This document shows, piece by piece, positions 27,681-35,428 of a stretch of 64,000 nt of DNA (position 1 is its first letter; the number at the start of each line of letters is the position of its first letter). Source of the DNA: Paenibacillus brevis (GTDB lineage Bacteria; Bacillota; Bacilli; Paenibacillales; Paenibacillaceae); contig NZ_JAHLQJ010000002.1 of NCBI RefSeq assembly GCF_018919145.1, positions 186,001 through 250,000 on the forward strand, read 5' to 3'. The position numbers and the translations under genes were made by a program. The notes under the pieces were generated by a model that had not been told where the DNA came from, made no database searches, and saw only the letters and a program-made list of their open reading frames with translations.

Positions 27681-28384
27681 GACCGGGACACCGCCGATCT
27701 GCTGTAACGCATCGCGCTCATCAATACCGCTAAAGTAACTTTTACCATATAATAGACCGATTTCCAAGGGGTAATCGAGGAACGCCCCGCCTTCCGCCGA
27801 TGCATCTCTGTGGATACCTCAGCTATCCGGCAGCCGCTTCGCTTCAGATAGACGATGGACTCTACCTCCGGATAATCTATAGGATAGTAGCGGGCATACA
27901 GGTCAATCGCTTTACGTCCCGCTGCACGGAACCCGCTTGTCGTATCGGTGAACCGCTGTCCCGTGACGAGTGTAACTAGCCCCGAGAAGAAAAGCATGCC
28001 TAGCCGCCGCATCCGCGAGGAGCGGTAGGAAGTGGTCTCCGTATACCGCGACCCGATCACGAGATCATAAGCCCCGATTTCGGCAATCAGCTTCGGCAGT
28101 TCCTTGGCTGGATGCTGTCCGTCGGCATCCATTTGGATGGCGACATCATACCCCATTCGCTGGGCATAGATGTAACCTGTCTGCATGCCGCCGCCAATTC
28201 CCACGTTGTACGGAAGCGTGAGCACACGGGCGCCCGCAGCTTCGGCAAGCTGCTCGGTTCTGTCGCGTGAGCCGTCATTAACAACGACAATATCCGCATC
28301 CGGCACATGCTGCCGAATATCTGCAATGACCGAGGAGATGCTGGCTTCCTCATTATATGCCGGGATGATAATCAGGATTTTCAT
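27677..28384 (-). CDS. Glycosyltransferase family 2, polyprenyl-phosphate sugar synthase type
   Basis: 235 residues with the GT-A fold of dolichyl-phosphate mannose synthase-like enzymes: IIIPAYNEEASI at the N-terminus, VVVNDGSRDRT, and the metal-binding DADGQHPAKELP motif near 87. It would load a sugar onto undecaprenyl phosphate at the cytoplasmic membrane face. It overlaps the upstream GT39-type gene and the downstream DUF2304 gene by ATGA in both cases, so all are tightly coupled. Confidence 0.88.
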   Translation of the reverse strand: MKILIIIPAYNEEASISSVIADIRQHVPDADIVVVNDGSRDRTEQLAEAAGARVLTLPYNVGIGGGMQTGYIYAQRMGYDVAIQMDADGQHPAKELPKLIAEIGAYDLVIGSRYTETTSYRSSRMRRLGMLFFSGLVTLVTGQRFTDTTSGFRAAGRKAIDLYARYYPIDYPEVESIVYLKRSGCRIAEVSTEMHRRKAGRSSITPWKSVYYMVKVTLAVLMSAMRYSRSAVSRS

Positions 28385-29670
28385 GATGAAGAAGTCCTCC
28401 TTCTATCGGTCTTGAGAGACGGTGTTTGACGATACGCCAGAATTCCATCGATCAATCCGGCTGCGAACAGGATCAATAGGGCCATATTGGGATAGCCATA
28501 GCGGCCAAAAGCCACGAACGGCATATAAATAACGGTAAAATAGCCCAACGCAAGCCAGAGCGGGAGCAGCCGAAGGAAACCCCGTTTGAACATGGCCCAA
28601 GCGATCCCCGCCATGTTACCGAGCATCAGCAGAATCTGAAGGGCAGCCATGATCGGACGGGTTATCGGCCAGATCGGCCGGGAATAGAAGGGGTGGAAAT
28701 ACAGCTCGATCCATCTTCCCAGCGTGAGCCAATAGATATACTTCAGCGGTTCATGACGCAGTCCGTAAGAGAGAATGTCCAGGCCCTTTTGCACAGCTGT
28801 ATGATCTGCCCCTTGGAACAGAGTCTCCGGCGAATACCGAGGATACTCCTCAAAGAATCCGGGAGGCGGAAGCTGTCCATAGATTCGGGTTCCAAGCAAG
28901 AACGGGCTCCCTCCGGAGTTCGTGAACGTAATCCATTCGTGAAAGGTGAGCCAATTACGAATCCACCATGGGCATAACAGCAAGACATACACGCCCGTCA
29001 TCACAGACAAATACTTGACGGCTTGCCGCCAGGAGAGCTTGTCTACATACCAGATTACTAGAAAAACAGCGGGGTAGAGGGAGGCATGCGGCTTAAAATA
29101 GGCAGCGGCTGCCGTCAAAATACCGATTAAGACATAGAGCCAGGTTCGGTTCTTCTCCCGTGCAATCAAGGTTACGCAGACCAGTAGCAGCAGCAGCGTC
29201 CGAAACGTACCCTCAGATAGAATCACTCCCGAGGCGAAGTAATCCGGCATATAAAAGGCGCTGATAATGGCTGCAATCAAGCCGGCCCTTGGCGAGAACA
29301 CTTTGCGTCCAATAAAATAGATCAGATAAATTGAAAAGGCCTGAAGCAAGCATTGGTACAGGCGGAAGGCAATTACACCGCCCTGCTCTTGGCCGAATAC
29401 GGCCATGAAGCCGCCCAGCAGAACAGGCATGCCCGGCATAATGAATGCGGAAGGGCGCTCCTTCGTGTTATAGGCCAGAACGCCCTCATTGAGCAGCAAT
29501 CGGGCGCTCTGGATATATTTCACGTCATCGTTATTCGGCTGAACCGGGTCTCCCAGCAGAAAATAATCGTGATACATAAGTACAATAATGCAGGACAGAG
29601 CACCGACTAAGGCGATCAAACCTGCGAGAAGCCGCCTGTGGCTGCGGCTGGTCTCTGTGGTTGGAAGCAA
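28381..29670 (-). CDS. GT39/ArnT-like membrane glycosyltransferase
   Basis: 429-residue polytopic protein of the PMT/ArnT superfamily (GT-C). Between the first helices it has the acidic loop NNDDVKYIQSARLLL, where catalytic Asp residues lie in the family, followed by about ten more helices. It would transfer the sugar from the lipid carrier to an extracytoplasmic acceptor. Start TTG at 29670, with AAGGAG 10 bases upstream. First gene of a four-gene operon: transferase, carrier-loading GT2, DUF2304, small flippase-like protein. Confidence 0.78.
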   Translation of the reverse strand: MLPTTETSRSHRRLLAGLIALVGALSCIIVLMYHDYFLLGDPVQPNNDDVKYIQSARLLLNEGVLAYNTKERPSAFIMPGMPVLLGGFMAVFGQEQGGVIAFRLYQCLLQAFSIYLIYFIGRKVFSPRAGLIAAIISAFYMPDYFASGVILSEGTFRTLLLLLVCVTLIAREKNRTWLYVLIGILTAAAAYFKPHASLYPAVFLVIWYVDKLSWRQAVKYLSVMTGVYVLLLCPWWIRNWLTFHEWITFTNSGGSPFLLGTRIYGQLPPPGFFEEYPRYSPETLFQGADHTAVQKGLDILSYGLRHEPLKYIYWLTLGRWIELYFHPFYSRPIWPITRPIMAALQILLMLGNMAGIAWAMFKRGFLRLLPLWLALGYFTVIYMPFVAFGRYGYPNMALLILFAAGLIDGILAYRQTPSLKTDRRRTSSS

Positions 29671-29719
29671 CAGGTCTCAACTCCTTACAGTTCTCTTTGT
29701 TTTATTTCCTGTATATTCC

Positions 29720-29728
29720 ATTATAACA
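29720..29728 (-). promoter_or_regulatory. Extended -10 promoter of the glycosyltransferase operon
   Basis: Minus strand TGTTATAAT, an extended -10, lies about 50 bases before the TTG start. No good -35 (TGGATA at best). Confidence 0.55.
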
Positions 29729-29815
29729 TGTCCTATCCATTTTTATCCATCTGAAATCAAACTCTTATTTAGTACCCATTTGCGGCCACAACGCAACATA
29801 AGGGGAATCCAGCCT

Positions 29816-31804
29816 TTATTTTTCTTCTTCCTCAAGCAGCGAAAAATATTGCTCCAGCAGCTGGTCCAGCCGTCCCGAGCAGCTCTCCCGCTCGGCCAGC
29901 AGCTCGCTCAGCTGCCCGGCATCGCGAGCATTCTGCGGCTCGAGCATCGCCGCATCCACCGCCGCCAGCTCCGCTTCGGCGGCGGCAATCTCGCGCTCCA
30001 GCCGCTGCACTGCGGCTGGATTCGCGGCCTTGCCGCGCGCACCCGCACCGCTGTGCGGCGGCAAGGCGTCCTTCGCCCCGGCGGCACGGCTCTGCGTGCC
30101 ACCGCCGGGGCTTTGCTGTGCCCGGGCGCTCCCGCCAGTCTCTGCCGCTTCAGCAGCGGCAGCTCCTCTGCGGGCCCGCTCCGCCCGGTAATCATCATAG
30201 TCGCCCGGCGTGACGGTCATCGATCCGTCCGCCAGCGACCAGACCTGGCCGGCCACCTTATTGATGAAGTAGCGATCATGCGAAATCGCCAGCAAGGTGC
30301 CGGGATACTCCTCCAGCGTCTCCTCCAGCGCTTCTCTGGATTCGATATCCAGATGATTCGTCGGCTCGTCGAGCAGCAGCAGATTCGGCTTGCGATACAT
30401 CAGCATCGCCAGCCGCAGGCGGGTCCACTCGCCGCCGGACAAGCTCTGCACCTTCTTGAACACATCGCTGCCATAGAAGAGGAAGCGGGCCAGTTGGCCG
30501 CGGGCTTCCCCGGTCTCCATGCCGAGCTCTCTGCGGAAGTAGTCGAGGACACTTCCGTTCTCCTCGGCCGGCGCGGATTCCTGAGCCAGATAGCCCGGCT
30601 CAACCCGGGCCCCGAGCTTGGCCTCGCCCTCATCGGGCTGGATCAGGCCTAGAATGCTTTTCATCAAGGTGCTCTTGCCTGTTCCGTTGCCGCCGATCAG
30701 CACGGCTCGCTCCCCGTAGCGGAGCGTCTGGCTGATCCCTTGGTACAGCTGTCTCTCAGCAACAGAGTGGCTAAGCTCCCGCAGAATGATTGCATCCTTG
30801 CCCGAACGATCCGAAGGATCCAGTTGAAGCTCCATCCGCTTGCGTTCCAGAATCGGGCGCTTCAGCTTCACCATGCGGTCCAGCGCCTTCTGCATGGAAG
30901 CAGCCCGGCGGTGGAATCCCGGATTCGGCGGATTAGAACGGTTGCCCCATTCGATCAATTGCTTGATCGTCTCCTGCATTTTTTTGATTTTCTTCTGCTG
31001 TTCTTGATAATCGGCAAACTGCTGGAGCAGGCGGGCTTCCTTCTCCTCCTTGTAACGGCTGTAGCTGTAATGATAGGTGAACGCCTCGCCATCCTCCAAC
31101 TCGATAATTTTCTGTACAACTGCATCAAGGAAGTAGCGGTCATGGGAGACGACGATCACTGTCCCGGTGTAATCTCTTAAGAACTCTTCCAGCCACTCGA
31201 TAGCCGTCATGTCGAGGTGGTTTGTTGGCTCATCCAGCAGCAGTAAGTCAGGCCGCTGGAGAAGAATCACTGCCAGGCCGACCTTGGTCTTCTCCCCGCC
31301 GGAGAGGGAAGAGAATGGACGATCGAAATAGGAGCGGGGAATCCCGATCCCGGCGGCAACCCGGTCGATCTCGGAATCCATGCTGTAACCGCCGCCCTGC
31401 TCAAACGACTCCTGCAGCCGTCCGTATTGCTGGAGCAGACTGTTCATCTTCTGCTCCTCACCGGCCGTCCCGTTCAGGCTGCTCATCTCGGTCTCCAGGC
31501 GGCGCATATCCTGCAATGCCTCTAATTGACGCTTATAAGGGGAACGAAGTACGCCAAGGACGGTTTCCTCCAGCCCGTAATCCGGAATTTGCGCCAGGGA
31601 GGCAATGACGGCGTCCTTTCGGATCATGATCTGCCCTTGGTCAGGCGATTCCTCTCCTGTCAACAGGCGAAGCAGTGTCGTCTTGCCGGTGCCATTTCGA
31701 CCGACCAGTCCTACCCGTTCTCCTTCCTTGACCTCGAATGTGACGTCTTGCAGCACCAGCTCGGCACCGTAATATTTTTGAATGTTTTGACCTTGAATCA
31801 TCAT
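29816..31804 (-). CDS. ABC-F family ATPase (ribosome-associated type)
   Basis: 662-residue soluble protein with two ATPase domains and no membrane helices. Walker A motifs GRNGTGKTT (about 36) and GGNGTGKST (about 374), signatures LSGGEKTKV and LSGGEWTRL, and twin LLDEPTNHLD motifs define the ABC-F class. Between them is a charged linker (about 240-320). The C-terminal 120 residues are an Ala/Gly-rich tether and a coiled coil (LEREIAAAEAELAAVD). ABC-F proteins act at the ribosomal E site in translation or antibiotic resistance. A leader ORF and intrinsic terminator precede it, favouring antibiotic-induced control. Confidence 0.88.
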   Translation of the reverse strand: MMIQGQNIQKYYGAELVLQDVTFEVKEGERVGLVGRNGTGKTTLLRLLTGEESPDQGQIMIRKDAVIASLAQIPDYGLEETVLGVLRSPYKRQLEALQDMRRLETEMSSLNGTAGEEQKMNSLLQQYGRLQESFEQGGGYSMDSEIDRVAAGIGIPRSYFDRPFSSLSGGEKTKVGLAVILLQRPDLLLLDEPTNHLDMTAIEWLEEFLRDYTGTVIVVSHDRYFLDAVVQKIIELEDGEAFTYHYSYSRYKEEKEARLLQQFADYQEQQKKIKKMQETIKQLIEWGNRSNPPNPGFHRRAASMQKALDRMVKLKRPILERKRMELQLDPSDRSGKDAIILRELSHSVAERQLYQGISQTLRYGERAVLIGGNGTGKSTLMKSILGLIQPDEGEAKLGARVEPGYLAQESAPAEENGSVLDYFRRELGMETGEARGQLARFLFYGSDVFKKVQSLSGGEWTRLRLAMLMYRKPNLLLLDEPTNHLDIESREALEETLEEYPGTLLAISHDRYFINKVAGQVWSLADGSMTVTPGDYDDYRAERARRGAAAAEAAETGGSARAQQSPGGGTQSRAAGAKDALPPHSGAGARGKAANPAAVQRLEREIAAAEAELAAVDAAMLEPQNARDAGQLSELLAERESCSGRLDQLLEQYFSLLEEEEK

Positions 31805-31844
31805 GGAGATTCTCCTTTCAACCGCTCCGGAAAACCTGCCAGGA

Positions 31845-31880
31845 CAACAAAAAAGGCTGCAGGAAATTCCTGCAGCCTTC
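31845..31880 (-). terminator. Attenuator upstream of the ABC-F gene
   Basis: Minus strand: AAGGCTGCAGGAA and its complement TTCCTGCAGCCTT (31853-31879) form a perfect hairpin and run straight into TTTTTT. It lies 20 bases after the leader ORF stop and 40 bases before the ABC-F start, inside the transcript, so it must be read through for expression. Confidence 0.8.
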
Positions 31881-31900
31881 TAGCGCGCACAGTGACTAAA

Positions 31901-32062
31901 TCAGTCCGTGAGGCAGGGGAGGAGCGGGTTTTCGCAATTGGATTTGGATATCGAGTTTGTAAAAATGGACAGACTAATCCCGTTGAAGGTCTGAACATGA
32001 ACAATGCCAGATAATGCCATAGGCAATTGGCTGACTCGATTCCATACTAAATTGCGATCCAC
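31901..32062 (-). CDS. Leader peptide of the ABC-F gene, 53 aa
   Basis: Short reading frame with a GTG start at 32062, directly behind a very strong AAGGAGGTGGGG. The 53-residue product begins VDRNLVWNRVSQLPM and ends PLLPCLTD; it matches no family known to me. Its stop is about 20 bases before the attenuator hairpin. The position between a consensus promoter and an attenuator points to a regulatory leader, on which a stalled ribosome would prevent terminator formation. No clean antiterminator pairing was found by eye. Longer than most such leaders, so a functional small protein is also possible. Confidence 0.65.
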   Translation of the reverse strand: MDRNLVWNRVSQLPMALSGIVHVQTFNGISLSIFTNSISKSNCENPLLPCLTD

Positions 32063-32099
32063 TTTCCCCACCTCCTTTTCGAAATAACAAGATATGGAG

Positions 32100-32128
32100 A
32101 TTATATGACGAGAGCTCTTATTATGCAA
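32100..32128 (-). promoter_or_regulatory. Promoter of the leader ORF-ABC-F transcript
   Basis: Minus strand: TTGCAT (32128-32123), 17-base spacer, TATAAT (32105-32100). The transcript would begin near 32093, giving a leader of about 290 bases. Confidence 0.75.
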
Positions 32129-32272
32129 GCAGAACGAAAAAAGAAGGCGGCTTGCTTGTTTTTTTTCAGAGCACAGTTCTCTATAATCATTCTAAGATGC
32201 GTCGGCCGTCATCGCCGAGCTTATGTCCAGAGTAAGATTTAACTTTATTTCCGTACAGCAAGGAGTTTTAAT

Positions 32273-32746
32273 TTGTATACCTTAAATGCCAGAATGATCG
32301 TAAAGCAGCTATTGAAACAATCCGGCAGCCAGGCCCAAATCCGATTGAAGCATCGGTTCCCCGGCGGCAGGAATGTAGGAGGGAAATACAGTATTTCCGA
32401 CCATAGCGTAACCCTGTATCTCTATGAAATTCGTAAGCAATGCCGCATTATGTTTGGCTCGGCGTCGTTATCGCTCTGTAAGCAGCTTCTGCGAATTGTG
32501 CTTGCCCATGAATTGGGACATGCGCAGGACCCCCAGTTGTCCGAACTCAGTGATTCGATGGATGCCAGTGAATCTCTATTGGAGCGCAGCCGCCTTGCCC
32601 TGCAGATTGAGGAGAACGCCTGGAATTACGCAAGACAATTGCTGCCGGCGGCCTCCATGGAGATGCTGGAGGTTGTAGTGGGACACTCGTTGAGTGCATA
32701 TCGTGAAGTCATCGCAGAGGAACAGGCCAGACAATATATTGCCTGA
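32273..32746 (+). CDS. Small HExxH protein, putative metallopeptidase
   Basis: 157 residues, not assigned to a named family. Residues 78-86 read VLAHELGHA, a zinc-peptidase HExxH motif followed by AQDPQL, with a possible third ligand among the Glu residues of the helix IEENAWNYARQLLPA. No signal peptide, so cytoplasmic. The N-terminal half (YSISDHSVTLYLYEIR) looks like the beta-strands preceding the motif in IrrE/ImmA-type peptidases. The TTG start at 32273 has AAGGAG eight bases before it. It stands alone, divergent from the ABC-F unit. Confidence 0.7.
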   Translation: MYTLNARMIVKQLLKQSGSQAQIRLKHRFPGGRNVGGKYSISDHSVTLYLYEIRKQCRIMFGSASLSLCKQLLRIVLAHELGHAQDPQLSELSDSMDASESLLERSRLALQIEENAWNYARQLLPAASMEMLEVVVGHSLSAYREVIAEEQARQYIA

Positions 32747-32785
32747 CCTGTTCTCCTATATAGGATGATCCCCGGCTTGCCGCTG

Positions 32786-33676
32786 TTAATCGATGCGGAT
32801 ATTTCCTGAGTTCGCCCGAATCTTGATCATATCCGTCGTCTCCATGGGTGAATCCGGTGCCTTGATCGTACCGGAATTGGCCTTCAGATCATAGATGCCC
32901 TTAAAGGCTTGATCCTTGGATAGCGTAACATTTCCGGAGGTCACCGTAATATCAAGCTGATCAGAGCGTTGATCCTCCAGTTTGACATTCCCCGAAGTAT
33001 TTTTGATTACACCGGAGCCTTGAAGATCCCGGATCGTGATGTTTCCGGAGAATCCCTCCACTTGAAGATCTCCCTGAACCGAGTCCGCCTTGATATTGCC
33101 CGAGATTACCTTTAACTTTGCTGAACCGGTAAGCGCCGAGAGGGTGATATTGCCTGAGGTTGTCTCCATATCAAGCTGTTCGGCAGAAGCAGAATCCAGC
33201 TTCAGGTTGCCGGAGAGGGTCGTCAGCTCAATCCGATTCGCCTGTAATCCGCTGAAGGTGCCATTGCTATGGCTCAGTTCTACCTGCAAGCGTTCCATAA
33301 GCTCTGCATCAGCCAAAGCTACGGTAACGGATTGATTCGTCGACTGGAAGTCCACGGTGAAGAAACTCCAGGATTCCGGATTCGTCAGATCCAGAGAAAC
33401 CTTTGGACCGCTTAACTCGGAGGACTCCAGCTTGTCGATCAGTTCCTGCTTCATATTGCCCGAGACCTCGATATAGTTGCTGCCGTCCTGACTTGCAATG
33501 AACTCCATATCCACATTTGAACCGCTCTTGATGCGAAGCTCCTGGATGGAATCCAGCTGCCATTGTTTTTCAAAGTATGGAAGCTTATCGGTAAAGCGAA
33601 AGCCTTCATACGCCATGCCGGCAAGTCCGATGAGGATAAATATGATGGAGAGCAGGGACCATTTTTTAGTGTTCAT
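32786..33676 (-). CDS. DUF4097 beta-strand repeat protein
   Basis: 296 residues with one N-terminal membrane helix (7-25) and an extracytoplasmic beta-solenoid of DUF4097 type: short repeats of the form SGNITL/TSGNVKL recur from residue 150 to the end. The family is often the last product of PadR-DUF1700-DUF4097 operons, as here, and is thought to take part in envelope stress sensing; this is inference. AGGAGG precedes the ATG, and it overlaps the DUF1700 end by 11 bases. Confidence 0.85.
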   Translation of the reverse strand: MNTKKWSLLSIIFILIGLAGMAYEGFRFTDKLPYFEKQWQLDSIQELRIKSGSNVDMEFIASQDGSNYIEVSGNMKQELIDKLESSELSGPKVSLDLTNPESWSFFTVDFQSTNQSVTVALADAELMERLQVELSHSNGTFSGLQANRIELTTLSGNLKLDSASAEQLDMETTSGNITLSALTGSAKLKVISGNIKADSVQGDLQVEGFSGNITIRDLQGSGVIKNTSGNVKLEDQRSDQLDITVTSGNVTLSKDQAFKGIYDLKANSGTIKAPDSPMETTDMIKIRANSGNIRID

Positions 33677-34298
33677 TTTGTTGTCCTCCTCTGACGACGC
33701 GTTTGTTCCAGTTCATATAGCTCAGGGATAAGGAGAGCATTCCCTTGAACAACGGTTTGCTTCCAAGCCCTAGAAGAATTCCGATCCCTAGTATGCATAA
33801 TGATGCATAAGCCTTGGCAGGGAAAAATCCGTTTCCGATGGCATAATCCAGGCCCACCAGCACAGGGGAAAGGATGCTGACGGCTGCGGTGACCGCAATG
33901 GATACGACGACTGCCCAGAACGAAAAAATCAGAGGAACGGCGACAAGGTTCAGCAGAACCAGGCCGGATACCACAAATGTATGTGCTACACCCCCGCGCG
34001 CTTGGGCCGCAGGCAAGCCGGGTAAGGGAGGTGTTGTCGATGACGGCTGTGAAAAGGAATGATCAGCGGCAGGATTTGACCAATACACATGCTCATTCAC
34101 GGTATTGCGTTCCCTTATGGCCTCTTGCGCAAGCTCATACGGATCTCCAAGCTCCCGGGCAATCTCCTGCTCCGTCTTGCCGCTCTGCAATCCGAAGGCA
34201 AAATGAGCCTCATAATCCTCCATTAATTCATGGTATTCTTCAGGCGGCAGAACCGATAAATGCCCCTGAAGCTCCATTAGAAATTGTTCTTTATTCAT
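33666..34298 (-). CDS. DUF1700 family membrane protein
   Basis: 210 residues. N-terminal domain MNKEQFLMELQGHLSVLPPEEYHELMEDYEAHF... is the DUF1700 signature (helical, PspC/HAAS-like), followed by a Pro/Ser-rich linker and about four membrane helices. The ATG at 34298 overlaps the padR stop as ATGA; the frame from 34451 lies within padR. Probably couples a cytoplasmic helical domain to the membrane for the DUF4097 partner. Confidence 0.85.
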   Translation of the reverse strand: MNKEQFLMELQGHLSVLPPEEYHELMEDYEAHFAFGLQSGKTEQEIARELGDPYELAQEAIRERNTVNEHVYWSNPAADHSFSQPSSTTPPLPGLPAAQARGGVAHTFVVSGLVLLNLVAVPLIFSFWAVVVSIAVTAAVSILSPVLVGLDYAIGNGFFPAKAYASLCILGIGILLGLGSKPLFKGMLSLSLSYMNWNKRVVRGGQQNEH

Positions 34299-34621
34299 AT
34301 TCGGCTTCCTTTCTCGATAAGTTTCGATACACCGGCCGTAAACAACCGCCATTCTCTGACCAGCGTTTTCATATGGGCCTCTCCGGAAGCGGTCAGCTTG
34401 TAATACTTCCGGGGAGGTCCTTCGGACGACTCCTGCAAATAAGTCGTGCAATAGCCTTCGCTAACGAGCCTGCGCAAGAGCGGATAGAGCGCACCCTCGG
34501 CAACCTCGATGTGCTCGGAGACCGATTGGGCCAGCTCGTAGCCATACCGGTCCTGTTCATGAATCAGAACCAGCACGCACAGCTCCAGAGCGCCTTTCTT
34601 GAATTGAACGCTAATATCCAA
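34295..34621 (-). CDS. PadR family transcriptional regulator
   Basis: 108-residue winged-helix protein: QFKKGALELCVLVLIHEQDRYGYEL, VAEGALYPLLRRLVSEGY and the wing GPPRKYYKLTASG are the PadR pattern. Short-form PadR without the long C-terminal domain. Starts with TTG at 34621 after GAGGTGAT. First gene of the operon with DUF1700 and DUF4097, and probably controls it. Confidence 0.88.
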   Translation of the reverse strand: MDISVQFKKGALELCVLVLIHEQDRYGYELAQSVSEHIEVAEGALYPLLRRLVSEGYCTTYLQESSEGPPRKYYKLTASGEAHMKTLVREWRLFTAGVSKLIEKGSRI

Positions 34622-34677
34622 GCTGTAATCACCTCAATCCAGAATTCTAGTTAATGTACGAGCACAGCTATCATGAT

Positions 34678-34787
34678 CCATATAAGATGAACTATTGATT
34701 ATGCATGCCGGGGGCAACGTGTTGAAGAAGAACACTTCATACTCATGCTCTTTCCACGCATTAGCTTTATCAGTTCAGCTTATATAG
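34678..34787. repeat. Nested palindrome repeat, collapsed copy
   Basis: Outer arms ATATAAGATGAACT and AGTTCAGCTTATATAG (34772-34787) enclose GGGGGCAACGTGTTGAAG and AACACTTCATACTCATGC with only a few bases between. Same family as 21359. Confidence 0.65.
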
Positions 34788-35129
34788 CGAAGGCATACGC
34801 GCATTGTACTGATTAATGTTCAGTAGTGGTTTAAGAAGATGATATCACTAGGTACTGAACAATGCAAGATAGTGGAGAAACAATAATAGCTCCTCTTTAT
34901 GAGCGGAATTATAAGAACAGGTTTTTTAACTCTGGCATAGGTGAAATAACGGGTTACCTTGGGTCATACTGTTCAGTAAAGAACCGACTCTAAGCTGGAG
35001 TGGAAGGAATCTGTATTTTGATTTTATGCGGAAAATCGTACAAAGACTTATCGTTATGGCGGGATTTCTGGATTTTGTACGAAAAAACATCCGACTGCTA
35101 CAAACTGCTGCATTGCTCATCCATATAGC
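34788..35129. other. Non-coding stretch with further inverted repeats
   Basis: No gene seen. ATGTTCAGTA near 34818 pairs with TACTGAACAAT near 34853, and CGTACAAAG near 35038 pairs with TTTTGTACG near 35074. These resemble decayed or different intergenic repeats. Confidence 0.5.
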
Positions 35130-35325
35130 CTATATAAGTTGAACTAATGATTATATAGGATGCAACGTATAAAGTATTATTACGATCATTGTTGTTCGCC
35201 GATTTCTTGGATTGATTTAGACCCTCTGAAGGAAGAATTCCGCTCCCAAAGGCGAACGCTGACGCTCTTCAGAATACTTTACACATATGCTTTTTCTGTG
35301 CAGTTATTTTGTTCAACTAGCATAG
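35130..35325. repeat. Nested palindrome repeat, inverted and diverged copy
   Basis: Outer arms CTATATAAGTTGAACT (35130-35145) and GTTCAACTAGCATAG (35311-35325). The inner part (GATGCAACGTATAAAG ... CTTTACACATATGC) is a diverged version of the GGGGCAACGTGTGAAG arms, in reverse orientation to the copy at 21359. Confidence 0.65.
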
Positions 35326-35345
35326 CTTACTGAGCCTGAAAAGAA

Positions 35346-35383
35346 CAAAAAGGATGCGAGCTTATCAGTTCGCGTCCTTTTTG
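35346..35383 (-). terminator. Terminator after the FAD/Rieske gene
   Basis: AAAAAGGATGCGA and TCGCGTCCTTTTT pair with one mismatch; on the minus strand it ends in TTTTTGTTC. Confidence 0.75.
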
Positions 35384-35428
35384 TGAGCGGATTGCCGCCC
35401 TATGATGGGGCTAATTCATGCAGTTATA

